Shown here piece after piece: positions 19,025-26,862 of a DNA stretch of 50,022 nt (position 1 is the first letter of the stretch; every line of letters starts with the position of its first letter). The notes beneath the pieces are model-generated. The model was not told where the DNA came from. It worked only from the letters and a program-made list of their open reading frames with translations, and searched no databases. Both the position numbers and the translations under genes were made by a program. The stretch covers positions 1 to 50,022 of the forward strand of contig NZ_JACJVN010000062.1 in the NCBI RefSeq assembly GCF_014212015.1. The letters are read 5' to 3'. Source of the DNA: Cohnella lubricantis. GTDB lineage: Bacteria; Bacillota; Bacilli; Paenibacillales; Paenibacillaceae.

Positions 19025-19522
19025 ATGTCGGAACGTTTGAAGAGAGCCGTCATTACGCATTCGGTTCAAGCAAGCTTGATTGAACAATGCCGAGCCCGCA
19101 AGCCCTATGAATCGTGCGGCGTTCTGTTTGGCGAAGTCGCCAACTTGGTTGTCCGCGCAGACGGCTTCGCCTTCATTCGCAATGTCGCGGTTCATCCGGA
19201 ACGCTCGTTCCAGTTCGATCCGGCCGAGTGGATTCAGGTTGGCTGCCATGCACAAAAAAACCAACGAAGTATCGTCGGTTTTTTCCACTCCCACCCTTAT
19301 GGTCCTCATCGCCCCAGCCAATTGGACGCGGAAGGGCAGGACGTATCGGCGTCGATGTGGATTGCGGACTTATCGCGTCAGCATGAGGCACTTCATGTAT
19401 ACGGATTCGATTCCGGATCCCGTCCGCGCCCGTTAACGCAGGAGCAGCCAGAAGCGAAGCCGTCGAAGCCGCAGGCGCAATCGTCATGGTACGCCATTCC
19501 GCTGACCGTCTGCGCGGATTAG
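19025..19522 (+). CDS. JAMM (JAB1/MPN) metalloprotease-fold protein
   Basis: Stand-alone zinc isopeptidase-type domain of 165 residues. All JAMM ligands are present: Glu29 in YESCGVLFGE and H88-x-H90-x7-S98-x2-D101 in HSHPYGPHRPSQLD. In bacteria such proteins cleave sulfur-carrier or peptide conjugates, but no ThiS/MoaD-like or E1-like partner is adjacent. The C-terminal 30 residues are Pro/Gln/Lys-rich. GGAGGGG lies just before the ATG, and a small inverted repeat TGTTCT/AGAACA overlaps the leader (about 18983-19008). Its stop codon overlaps that of the convergent exonuclease. Confidence 0.82.
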   Translation: MSERLKRAVITHSVQASLIEQCRARKPYESCGVLFGEVANLVVRADGFAFIRNVAVHPERSFQFDPAEWIQVGCHAQKNQRSIVGFFHSHPYGPHRPSQLDAEGQDVSASMWIADLSRQHEALHVYGFDSGSRPRPLTQEQPEAKPSKPQAQSSWYAIPLTVCAD

Positions 19523-20256
19523 TGCCGGCTCAAGTAGGCGTACAGATCGCCTAACGTGTTCACTTGCTTGGCTTCCATACGCTTCAGGAATTCGAACCAC
19601 AGCTTCGCCGTCATGATGGAATCATGAAGCGCATGATGACGGCAGGTTACCTCGATGCCGTACGTCTCGAGCAGCTCATCCAAGCCGTAGCTCTTCCGGT
19701 TCGGCTCCAGCCACTTCGCGACCATCATCGTGTCGAGCACCCGATGCGTCAGATTCACCTTCGATGTCTTCCACAACGCGGCGTTCAGGAACTGCTTGTC
19801 GTGGCCGCTGCCATGGGCAATTAACACGCGCCGATCGGCGTAATCAAGGAAGTCGTGAAGACCCTGCATCAGCTCGGGGGCAGCTCCCGCCATCTCGTTC
19901 GTGATGCCCGTCAGTTCGACGATGTGCTTAGGCACCTTGCGCTTCGGATTCACAAGCCGATAGAACGGCTCGCTCTCCTCCAAGTCACCGCCTATGATTC
20001 GCACGCCGCCGATCGAGATAATCTCGTCCCCGTTATTGGGATTGAAGCCGGTCGTCTCCAAATCGAACACGACGGCCGCAAGCTCACGAAGCGGGGTCTC
20101 CAGCACAGACTCCTTCCGCTGGTCGCGCGACATCGAACGGATGAACGCCATCTGCTGCGCATTCGAAGCGCCCAGCAGAGAAGCGATCGCCGGCGTTATG
20201 CCGCCCACTTTGTACAAATTCCACATGCGGCCCATCGGACTCTTGGGCTCCTTCAT
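19519..20256 (-). CDS. DnaQ-like DEDDh 3'-5' exonuclease
   Basis: Exonuclease related to the epsilon subunit of DNA polymerase III. The acidic motifs are FDLETTG (Asp65, Glu67), AHGSGHDKQFLNA and HHALHDSIMTA. An N-terminal 60-residue helical extension is present. The ATG at 20256 has GGGAGG eight bases upstream; the GTG at 20265 overlaps the preceding stop and has no site. 245 residues. It begins five bases after the DUF294 nucleotidyltransferase, so the two are surely co-transcribed. DUF294 proteins are often paired with such exonucleases; the joint function is not known to me. It ends overlapping the JAMM gene. Confidence 0.86.
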   Translation of the reverse strand: MKEPKSPMGRMWNLYKVGGITPAIASLLGASNAQQMAFIRSMSRDQRKESVLETPLRELAAVVFDLETTGFNPNNGDEIISIGGVRIIGGDLEESEPFYRLVNPKRKVPKHIVELTGITNEMAGAAPELMQGLHDFLDYADRRVLIAHGSGHDKQFLNAALWKTSKVNLTHRVLDTMMVAKWLEPNRKSYGLDELLETYGIEVTCRHHALHDSIMTAKLWFEFLKRMEAKQVNTLGDLYAYLSRH

Positions 20257-20261
20257 GCTGT

Positions 20262-21341
20262 TCACCTCCCGCCGAAGCGGCTTCGCAGCTCTCTCTCAAT
20301 CTGCCGCTGCAGCTTGCGGCAGAGTTTCAGCGCATTCTTCAGAGGAGCCTTCCATTCGCGTTTAAGTTTGGCTGCAGGCAGCTTGCCGTTCACGATTCGT
20401 ATGCCGTCCTCGCTGCGCTCCGAAGCGAGCATGCGCAGCTGCATGAATAAGGCGATCGCCTCCGTCGCCAACAGCGCCTCTTCCGAGGGCAGAATACCGG
20501 CCTGCTCCAACGCCCGTATGCGCCGAATCGTGCTCGTCTCGCGGATGCCGGACCGTACGGCCAGCAAGCGGAAGACGTTCACCATCGGAATATAAGCGCC
20601 GTATTTAATATCCAATGTTCCGGCCGTCTCTCCATACCGCTCCTTCAGCAGCTGGCCGAAGACGCCGATCAGCGCCTTATGCCGCAGGGTATTCTCCATC
20701 ATCCTTCGAGCGATGACCGGATGGCCGAGGACGTCCCTGCGGAACCGGTTCGTCCATCTCGCAGCCAGCTCCGCGTCTCCGGCGACGAGTCTCGCATCCG
20801 CCGCAATGAGCAGATAGCGGACGTTCTCCCAGCTCGGATCCGCGAACCAGCCGTCGAGCTTGCGTTCCCAATCCCCAATCGGCATGCACCATTCGGGATT
20901 GGAGGCGATCACATTGCCTTCGCAAGGCGGATATCCGATCGAGATCAAATATTGAACCGCCGTAGAGGCAAACGTTCCAAAATAGCGCGACAGCCGTTCC
21001 GCATCCGCCTCGTTGGCCGGATTCTCGTAGATTAGCCCGCTGTCTTGGTCGCTGCTCATCGTCTGCTCGCTGCGCCCCCCGCTCCCGAACAGCAAATACG
21101 CGTATGGCACGGGTGGAGCGCCCAGCCCCAACCGTGCCATCTCGGCCATAACTAACTCCAACGCTCTCGCAATAAGAGCATCTTGGAGCTCGTTCAGCTC
21201 TTCAACCCACTCCATTATGGGAGAAGAGGAGAGAACCGCCTCCAGGCGATTCTGCTCCTCTTCCCTTATGCTTCGCAAGCTGTCCGGATTGCCGGCGCCT
21301 TTAATGTCAAGCAACAGCCTCTCCTTGTGGAGAATGGACAT
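20262..21341 (-). CDS. DUF294 (GlnD-like) nucleotidyltransferase domain protein
   Basis: Putative nucleotidyltransferase of the DUF294 plus DUF294_C type, related to the catalytic domain of PII uridylyltransferase. The signature GSGGRSEQTMSSDQD (residues 86-100) has the Gly-Ser and the acidic D-x-D pair. No CBS domains are present, unlike many DUF294 proteins. ATG at 21341 has AGGAGGG ten bases before it (359 residues); the frame extends to 21401 without a site. It lies 82 bases after the ammonium transporter and five before the exonuclease. The nitrogen context suggests, but does not prove, a role in nitrogen signalling. Confidence 0.8.
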   Translation of the reverse strand: MSILHKERLLLDIKGAGNPDSLRSIREEEQNRLEAVLSSSPIMEWVEELNELQDALIARALELVMAEMARLGLGAPPVPYAYLLFGSGGRSEQTMSSDQDSGLIYENPANEADAERLSRYFGTFASTAVQYLISIGYPPCEGNVIASNPEWCMPIGDWERKLDGWFADPSWENVRYLLIAADARLVAGDAELAARWTNRFRRDVLGHPVIARRMMENTLRHKALIGVFGQLLKERYGETAGTLDIKYGAYIPMVNVFRLLAVRSGIRETSTIRRIRALEQAGILPSEEALLATEAIALFMQLRMLASERSEDGIRIVNGKLPAAKLKREWKAPLKNALKLCRKLQRQIERELRSRFGGR

Positions 21342-21423
21342 GCGGCTTATTCCCTCCTGTAAGGACGCCGGTAAACGTGACGCCGACAAGGTAACGTGCA
21401 ATCTTAGATTCGTTCGTTAGAGA

Positions 21424-22710
21424 TTAGAGCGCAGTCGTCGTATTCGACTTCTTCAGCGCTTCCGGGTAGCCGTAGCTGCCATGCTCGCTCAGGTCGAGAC
21501 CGACAATCTCTTGCTCTTCCGTTACGCGCAGCCCCATGATTTGCTTAATGACCCACAGCACGATGAACGATGCCGCGAATGCGAATGCTCCGCAGACGAC
21601 AACCGACAGGAATTGCACCCACAGCTGGTGTCCGCCGCCGCCGTAGAACAGGCCCGCTTGGCCGACGCCCACTTTCTCTGCCAGTTCAGGGGTTGCAAAG
21701 AATCCATTCGCCAAAGTTCCCCAAACTCCTGCCGCTCCGTGAACAGACAGAGCGGCGATCGGATCGTCCACACGGATCTTCTCGAAGAACAGTTGGCTGA
21801 AGAATACGAGCACACCTGCGATAAGACCTATCACAACAGCTGCCCAAGGCTCAACGTATGCGCAGGATGCGGTGATGGCAACCAGACCGGCCAGCGCGCC
21901 GTTCAGCGTAACGCCGATATCCGCTTTGCCTTTCACGAGCCAGGAGATCAACAGCGCGGCAACCGCACCGCCGGCAGCGCCCAATTGCGTCGTGAATGCG
22001 ACGTAAGCGAAGAATCCGTCGCCGATCGTGAGCGCGCTGCCTGCGTTAAAGCCGAACCAGCCTACCCACAGCAACAGTACGGACAAGGAAGTGAATACTT
22101 GGTTATGTCCGAGAATCTCGTTGGCGGAGCCGTCTTTGTTGTACTTGCCGATCCGCGGCTTGAGCAGGATCGTTGCCGCGAAGGCAGCCATAGCGCCCGT
22201 CAAGTGTACGACGGTCGAACCGGCATAGTCCTGCGAGCCGTCTTCAGCCAGCCAGCCGCCGCCCCAGATCCAGTGTGCGATGACGGGATAGATCACCGAA
22301 CCGAAGAACAGCGTGAAGATCAGGTACACCGACAGCTTGGCGCGTTCCGCGAAGCCGCCCCACGCGATCGACATCGACACAGCTGCGAACGCGAGCTGGA
22401 AGACGAAGAATACGCTGGAAGGATAAGCATCTCCTTCGGCCGCGGAGATCGAAGGATCGAAGAAGAAATTGCCAAGCCCGAGGATCTTGTTCAGTCCTTC
22501 GCCAGCGTCGCCGCCGAATGCGAATCCGTATCCGACCGCCCAGTAAACCAAGGAAATAAGTCCCACTGTGAAAATCGTCTTGCCGGCGACGTGACCCGCG
22601 TTCTTCATTCGGGTAGAGCCCGTCTCCAATAGAATAAAACCGCCTTGCATCAGTAGCACGAGTACGGCCGCGACCATAATCCATACCGCGTTAAGTCCCA
22701 TCTCTACCAT
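21424..22710 (-). CDS. amt: Ammonium transporter (Amt family)
   Basis: Eleven-helix ammonium/ammonia channel of the plasma membrane. The twin pore histidines are in VVHLTGAMAA and SVHGAAGVWG. The N-terminus has LLMQGGFILLETG, and the cytoplasmic tail ends GLDLSEHGSYGYPE as in Amt proteins. The start at 22710 is chosen since GGGAGTGG lies about ten bases upstream (428 residues); 22743 lacks a site and would overlap the GlnR box. No glnK/PII gene is adjacent, unlike the usual amt-glnK pair; a GlnD-like nucleotidyltransferase follows instead. Confidence 0.93.
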   Translation of the reverse strand: MVEMGLNAVWIMVAAVLVLLMQGGFILLETGSTRMKNAGHVAGKTIFTVGLISLVYWAVGYGFAFGGDAGEGLNKILGLGNFFFDPSISAAEGDAYPSSVFFVFQLAFAAVSMSIAWGGFAERAKLSVYLIFTLFFGSVIYPVIAHWIWGGGWLAEDGSQDYAGSTVVHLTGAMAAFAATILLKPRIGKYNKDGSANEILGHNQVFTSLSVLLLWVGWFGFNAGSALTIGDGFFAYVAFTTQLGAAGGAVAALLISWLVKGKADIGVTLNGALAGLVAITASCAYVEPWAAVVIGLIAGVLVFFSQLFFEKIRVDDPIAALSVHGAAGVWGTLANGFFATPELAEKVGVGQAGLFYGGGGHQLWVQFLSVVVCGAFAFAASFIVLWVIKQIMGLRVTEEQEIVGLDLSEHGSYGYPEALKKSNTTTAL

Positions 22711-22730
22711 ACAACCGACCACTCCCAACG

Positions 22731-22747
22731 TGTAATGTTTCATAACA
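22731..22747. promoter_or_regulatory. GlnR/TnrA box before amt
   Basis: TGTAATGTTTCATAACA fits the palindrome TGTNA-N7-TNACA at every fixed position. It lies 20 bases before the amt start and about 15-30 bases downstream of the predicted transcription start, a position suited to repression. Confidence 0.75.
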
Positions 22748-22768
22748 TTTTAAGAAAGCCTTAATGCC

Positions 22769-22797
22769 ATTATAGTTAGATGTTCACGATTTGACAA
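22769..22797 (-). promoter_or_regulatory. Sigma-A promoter of amt
   Basis: On the minus strand TTGTCA (22797-22792), a 17-base spacer and a perfect TATAAT (22774-22769). Confidence 0.75.
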
Positions 22798-22807
22798 TAT
22801 GATTTTT

Positions 22808-22877
22808 TCAGAAATCTTCGCAAACTTGGTCAGAAATCTAACATTAAGTGGGTTGATTTTGATTAATGTTAAGATTT
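22808..22877. repeat. Inverted and direct repeats between amt and the MerR gene
   Basis: In the 360-base gene-free stretch 22744-23103, AAATCTAACATTAA (22834-22847) is repeated inverted at 22863-22877 with one extra base and a 15-base loop. TCAGAAATCT occurs directly at 22808-22817 and 22830-22839, 22 bases apart, about two helical turns. This looks like an operator array or a structured AT-rich element. It lies upstream of the amt promoter and far upstream of the MerR promoter. Nothing coding is seen here. Confidence 0.55.
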
Positions 22878-23038
22878 CGGTCTCGAAATAGTCTTTATAT
22901 GTAGATATCCGGGTAAATATCCCTACACAAGCTCATCCTGCTGTCTTATCGAAAGTTAACAACGAATTAGATGTCAGTTAATATGTCGCAATAAACTGAA
23001 ACAGTCGGAAAATAGGGGCATTACAGGAAGCAACACGT

Positions 23039-23068
23039 TTGACTGTATGGTTGAAGATTGAGTATATT
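23039..23068 (+). promoter_or_regulatory. Candidate promoter of the MerR gene
   Basis: TTGACT (23039-23044), an 18-base spacer and TATATT (23063-23068), 35 bases before the GTG start. Confidence 0.55.
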
Positions 23069-23103
23069 AGCATTAGGATGTCACAAGTTATAAAGGAAAG
23101 TAG

Positions 23104-23571
23104 GTGAGAGTTGTGCGTCAAGGATCGATGGAATCCCCGCGCAAGCTGTATCGAATCGGCGAGTTGGCCCGGCTCTCCGGCATCAGCCCCCGCACGATCG
23201 ATTACTACACCGGTTTAGGCCTCCTCTCTCCGGTCAAGCGTTCAGAAGGCAATTATCGCCTGTATAATGATGAAACCTTGGAACGGATCCGCCGTATTGA
23301 ACAATTGAAAGCTCAAAAATTTACGCTTGAAGAGATTAGGGAGAAATTCGCGGCAATCAATCGGGTAACGCCGGATGAACAGGTCACCCGCAAGCTGGCT
23401 GACCTGCACGATCATCTTACGCTGCTCGAACGCGAAGTGAAGGAATTGGAGCCTGCGCTCGATCAGCTTAAGCCGCAGCAAGCGAAGCGCCTATTCCGGG
23501 CGCTGACGCCGCAGACGGCGGCCTGCGTCGAAGCTCTGCTCCTTCTGCTTAACAAGAGCAACCTGATGTAG
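23104..23571 (+). CDS. MerR-family transcriptional regulator
   Basis: DNA-binding activator/repressor. Winged-helix motif YRIGELARLSGISPRTIDYY and wing SEGNYRLYND are clear in residues 15-65. A dimerisation coiled coil follows (about 75-130), and a short hydrophobic Leu-rich tail ends the protein. No cysteine set for metal sensing is seen. Length 155 residues. GTG at 23104 has AAAGGA six bases before it; GTG at 23113 is an alternative. It lies 35 bases upstream of yugP, so the two form an operon. The effector is unknown. Confidence 0.85.
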   Translation: MRVVRQGSMESPRKLYRIGELARLSGISPRTIDYYTGLGLLSPVKRSEGNYRLYNDETLERIRRIEQLKAQKFTLEEIREKFAAINRVTPDEQVTRKLADLHDHLTLLEREVKELEPALDQLKPQQAKRLFRALTPQTAACVEALLLLLNKSNLM

Positions 23572-23606
23572 CCAGCGAACAAATCCGATACGGAGGGACA
23601 AAATCT

Positions 23607-24296
23607 ATGTGGTGGTTTCACCCGGTCGATCTTCTAATCATACCCGCATTCCTGTTGTCGTTATGGGCGCAATTCCGAGTGAACGGGACATTCAACAAGT
23701 TCTCGGAGGTTCCGGCCGCCAGCGGCATGACCGGCTACGAGGCCGCTAGACGCATGCTTGACCACAACGGCTTGCACGACATTCCGATCGAGCCCGTACC
23801 CGGCAAGCTGTCCGACCACTACGATCCGATCCATCGGGTCGTCAGGCTGTCCGAGCCGGTCTATTATGAGAATTCGATCTCGGCCATCTCGGTTGCCTGT
23901 CACGAAGTCGGCCATGCCATTCAGCACAAGCAGAACTATCCGATGCTCGTGCTGAGACACCGGATGTTCCCGGTCGTCAACATCGCGTCCGGCATCGCGC
24001 CGTTCCTGCTCATCGCCGGCTTCCTGTTCCAGTTCGCCGGTCTGATCGGCCTAGGCATCGTGTTCTTCGCCGCTGTCGTCGCGTTCCAGCTCGTCACGCT
24101 GCCGGTAGAATTCAACGCCAGCAATCGCGCGCGCAAGATCATGGTTATGGAAGGCTTCATCACCCAGCAGGAAGGCAAAGGCGTAGGCAAAGTTCTGAAC
24201 GCGGCCGCCTTGACTTACGTCGCTGCCGCACTAATCTCGCTGCTCGAACTGGTTAAATATGTGATGATCTTCACCAGCAGCAGCCGCGAAGAATAA
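23607..24296 (+). CDS. yugP: YugP-type membrane zinc metallopeptidase
   Basis: Membrane-embedded neutral zinc protease of unknown substrate. The HEVGHAIQH zinc motif lies near residue 98 after the first hydrophobic segment (residues 7-22). Further hydrophobic segments span about 120-165 and 198-220, and the family motif LPVEFNASNRA is present. Length 229 residues, as usual. A GGAGGG precedes the ATG. Directly downstream of the MerR regulator. Confidence 0.9.
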   Translation: MWWFHPVDLLIIPAFLLSLWAQFRVNGTFNKFSEVPAASGMTGYEAARRMLDHNGLHDIPIEPVPGKLSDHYDPIHRVVRLSEPVYYENSISAISVACHEVGHAIQHKQNYPMLVLRHRMFPVVNIASGIAPFLLIAGFLFQFAGLIGLGIVFFAAVVAFQLVTLPVEFNASNRARKIMVMEGFITQQEGKGVGKVLNAAALTYVAAALISLLELVKYVMIFTSSSREE

Positions 24297-24339
24297 GAAG
24301 GCTCATTCGCAAATTGTAAATACAATGCAGGGAATCCAT

Positions 24340-24395
24340 ATGCTCCCCATTCGGTCAACAGGTGAAAGAAAAACCTGTTTGCTGTAGGGGAGCAT
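24340..24395. other. Long two-stem hairpin downstream of yugP
   Basis: The 313-base stretch 24297-24609 has no convincing gene. It contains ATGCTCCCC (24340-24348) pairing with GGGGAGCAT (24387-24395), enclosing a second perfect stem AACAGGT / ACCTGTT (24357-24363, 24373-24379). A T-rich CTTCTTTG follows on the plus strand, so it may terminate yugP transcripts. The two-tier shape is unusual for a simple terminator and could be a small structured RNA or a mobile-element remnant. Confidence 0.5.
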
Positions 24396-24574
24396 CTTCT
24401 TTGTCCAAAAATGAGCTGAAGAGGACGAGCAAATGCACGCAAATCGAAACGGCCACTGAGACATGTACTGCTTAAGCAATGAGGCGTACAATCGCGAGGT
24501 CCGGGCTGACTAAGCCTTCGTTATACATTTTGTTCATGTAGATAATCACGATACGTGCTTATATGATTTCATAA

Positions 24575-24605
24575 GAAAAAGCCCGAACCATCAAAGGTTC
24601 AGGCC
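24575..24605 (-). terminator. Terminator of the GltC-like gene
   Basis: On the minus strand GGCCTGAACC pairs with GGTTCGGGC around TTTGAT, followed by five T residues, a few bases after the stop codon. Confidence 0.85.
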
Positions 24606-24609
24606 GATT

Positions 24610-25512
24610 CTATCGCGAACGATACTCCTCCTGGAAGTAGTGGATCAGAAAGTCGTGGAACAGTCCGGCAACGGTTGACAGCTTCTCGCCCTTCCGGCGG
24701 ATGAGCGCGATCGTCCGGGAGACGCCTGGCTCCTTCAACCGGACGACCGCCGGCATGAAGGAGCTCGTATGACTAAGCGCCATCTCCGGCAACAGGCTGA
24801 CGCCCATTCCAGCCGCCACCAACCCGCGAATGGCATCGGTCTCTTCGCCTTCAAAGCCGATCTTCGGGATGAATCCTGCCGCCTTGCACGCGTCCCAGAC
24901 GATCGGTCGCAAGGAATACCCATTGCTGAACAACACGAAAGTCTCGTCCTTCAGCTGTTGCAGATCGATCTCTTCTTCCCGCGCGAGCGGATGATTCATC
25001 GGAAGAATGGCGAACAGATTCTCCGTCAGCACAATCTCGCCGCATACGCGATCGTTCTTGTCCGGCAGCGGCGAGATGAATGCGAGATCTACCTCTGCAT
25101 CGAGCACATCCCGGATGAGCGAGGCGAACATCCCTTGCTTAAAGCGGAATTTAACGTTCGGATGCTTCGCTCGAAACTCAGCGATGACTTGAGGGATCAG
25201 GTGAATGCCTAAGCTATGCGGGAATCCGAGACGAATCTCTCCGTGCTCCGGATCGAGAAACTCATGAATCTCGTTCACGGCCTGATCCAGATTGTCCAGA
25301 ATGCTCTCCGCTCGCCGCAGGAACAATTGGCCGACCGGCGTTAGTTGCACATTACGCCCCCGCTGCATGAACAAGCGCACGCCGAGCTCTTCCTCCAGCC
25401 GATGGATTTGCCGGCTGACTGCCGATTGCGCCACATGCAGCTCCTCCGCCGCCTTGGTGACGTGCTGCATTCTCGCTACATGAACGAAATATTGCAATTG
25501 TCGAAGTTCCAA
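24610..25512 (-). CDS. gltC: LysR-type regulator, GltC-like
   Basis: LysR transcription factor of 300 residues, with an N-terminal helix-turn-helix (HVTKAAEELHVAQSAVSRQI) and a C-terminal effector domain. Its start (MELRQLQYFVHVA), the segment EFLDPEHGEIRLGFPHSL, FVLFSNGYSLR and EGEETDAIRGLVAAGMGVSLLPE closely follow B. subtilis GltC, the activator of glutamate synthase genes. The gltAB genes are not adjacent here. The start is TTG with GGAAGGAG ten bases upstream; the nearby ATG is out of frame. The rhomboid gene lies 21 bases upstream in the same direction. Confidence 0.8.
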   Translation of the reverse strand: MELRQLQYFVHVARMQHVTKAAEELHVAQSAVSRQIHRLEEELGVRLFMQRGRNVQLTPVGQLFLRRAESILDNLDQAVNEIHEFLDPEHGEIRLGFPHSLGIHLIPQVIAEFRAKHPNVKFRFKQGMFASLIRDVLDAEVDLAFISPLPDKNDRVCGEIVLTENLFAILPMNHPLAREEEIDLQQLKDETFVLFSNGYSLRPIVWDACKAAGFIPKIGFEGEETDAIRGLVAAGMGVSLLPEMALSHTSSFMPAVVRLKEPGVSRTIALIRRKGEKLSTVAGLFHDFLIHYFQEEYRSR

Positions 25513-25533
25513 CTCATCCCGACTCCTTCCAAC

Positions 25534-26121
25534 TTATCGCCGCCTGAAGATCCCATATAGTACGAACCCTGCCGCCAGGCCGCCAATATGCGCCCAGTAG
25601 CCGATGTTCGGGAAGATAAAGGAGTAGATGAGCCCCGTCGCCAGAATACCGTAGACGGTCGTGCGCGAGCCCTGGTCAAGCCGCTCCCGCTCAAGTAGGC
25701 AGATGAACAAATAAGCGCCATATATGCCGTATATAGCTGTAGAAGCGCCGACAGCGTACCACGGTCCATTCGCCATCCAGACGGCGATCAGGTTGCCTAA
25801 GATGCCCGAGACGAGATAGAACAAGCCATACCGCAGATGACCGAAGATCCTCTCTAGCGGAGCCGCGAACACGAATAGGCCGAACAGGTTAAAAATCAAA
25901 TGCGGCCAGCTGCCGTGCAGGAACAGCGCAGCAACATATCGCCATGCGCCAGCGGAGCCCTCCAAGTTGTTGATTGCTCCAAGCCGCATCAGATTATCGA
26001 AGGTGAAGCCGCCCCCGATCAGTTCCGCTGCGAACATGATGACGCATAGGATCATGATCGACGAATTGACCGGGTACAGCCTTATATACTGGCGCCAGCT
26101 CTCGTATCGGACGAACAGCAT
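25534..26121 (-). CDS. Rhomboid intramembrane serine protease
   Basis: Six-helix membrane protease that cleaves transmembrane segments. The catalytic Ser is in VGASTAIYG (family GxSG, here Thr after the Ser) and the His in YWAHIGGLAAG. FLHGSWPHLIFNL gives the conserved His-Asn loop region. ATG at 26121 is chosen since AAAGGGG lies nine bases upstream (195 residues). It lacks the extra C-terminal TPR part of B. subtilis GluP. It probably shares a transcript with the GltC-like gene. Confidence 0.87.
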   Translation of the reverse strand: MLFVRYESWRQYIRLYPVNSSIMILCVIMFAAELIGGGFTFDNLMRLGAINNLEGSAGAWRYVAALFLHGSWPHLIFNLFGLFVFAAPLERIFGHLRYGLFYLVSGILGNLIAVWMANGPWYAVGASTAIYGIYGAYLFICLLERERLDQGSRTTVYGILATGLIYSFIFPNIGYWAHIGGLAAGFVLYGIFRRR

Positions 26122-26146
26122 CGCCGGATTCCCCTTTCCACTGAAG

Positions 26147-26172
26147 AGCGTCACGCCTCAGCGTCACGCCTC
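26147..26172. repeat. 13-bp tandem duplication
   Basis: AGCGTCACGCCTC is repeated twice head to tail between the rhomboid start and the tpx promoter. Likely replication slippage. Confidence 0.7.
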
Positions 26173-26185
26173 GAATTTCCGAATA

Positions 26186-26215
26186 TTGGACATGGCTATT
26201 CCAGCGGATTATAAT
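26186..26215 (+). promoter_or_regulatory. Sigma-A promoter of tpx
   Basis: TTGGAC (26186-26191), an 18-base spacer and a perfect TATAAT (26210-26215), 40 bases before the start codon. Confidence 0.7.
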
Positions 26216-26254
26216 AAATTCGGCAAGCCCATTCCTTAAAGGAGGTTATCCCTT

Positions 26255-26773
26255 ATGAGCCAAGAACGCACAAATGTTGCTGCATTTAAAGGCAATCCCC
26301 TCACCCTGATCGGACCGGAGCTGAAGATCGGCGATCAAGCGCCGGACTTCCAACTGGCGAAGAGCCTGGTCGAGACCGCATCCTTGCAAGACTATGCAGG
26401 CAAAGTCAAGCTGATCAGCGTGGTGCCGTCCATCGACACCGGCGTCTGCGACGCCCAGACGCGCCGCTTCAACGAAGAAGCGTCCAAGCTTGGCGACGAT
26501 GTCGTCGTCTTGACCGTCAGCGCGGATCTGCCGTTCGCGCAAGCCCGCTGGTGCGGAGCTGCCGGCGTTGACCGCGTCGTCATGCTCTCCGACTACAAAG
26601 ACAATACCTTTGGTAAAGCATACGGCGTCCTGATCAAAGAGTTTCAACTCGACATGCGCTCGATCTTCGTGATCGATAAGAACGACAAGATCGCGTATAT
26701 CGAAGTGCTTCCCGAGATGACTGAGCATCCGAATTACGAAGCGGCAGTCAATGCCGCCAAAGCGCTGCTGTAA
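26255..26773 (+). CDS. tpx: Thiol peroxidase (atypical 2-Cys peroxiredoxin)
   Basis: Reduces hydroperoxides using thioredoxin. The peroxidatic Cys65 is in [14 protein letters not shown] and the resolving Cys100 in ARWCGAAG, as in Tpx. Length 172 residues. GGAGG lies nine bases before the ATG. Monocistronic, between its own promoter and a terminator shared with the convergent DUF1499 gene. Confidence 0.95.
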   Translation: MSQERTNVAAFKGNPLTLIGPELKIGDQAPDFQLAKSLVETASLQDYAGKVKLISVVPSIDTGVCDAQTRRFNEEASKLGDDVVVLTVSADLPFAQARWCGAAGVDRVVMLSDYKDNTFGKAYGVLIKEFQLDMRSIFVIDKNDKIAYIEVLPEMTEHPNYEAAVNAAKALL

Positions 26774-26811
26774 CTGAATCGAGATTCGGCATTTCGCGCC
26801 CTAATGCAACA

Positions 26812-26846
26812 AAAGCGAGGCAAGGCCAAGTGCCTTCCTCGCTTTC
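26812..26846. terminator. Bidirectional terminator between tpx and the DUF1499 gene
   Basis: AAAGCGAGG(C)AAGGC pairs with GCCTT-CCTCGCTTT, with A/T runs on both sides. Confidence 0.8.
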
Positions 26847-26862
26847 TTATGTTCTTCTTCAA

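Noticed and set aside
24303..24491. 62-codon minus-strand frame as a transposase remnant
   Set aside because: No catalytic motif, start site or flanking inverted repeats; it overlaps the hairpin and is most likely chance.
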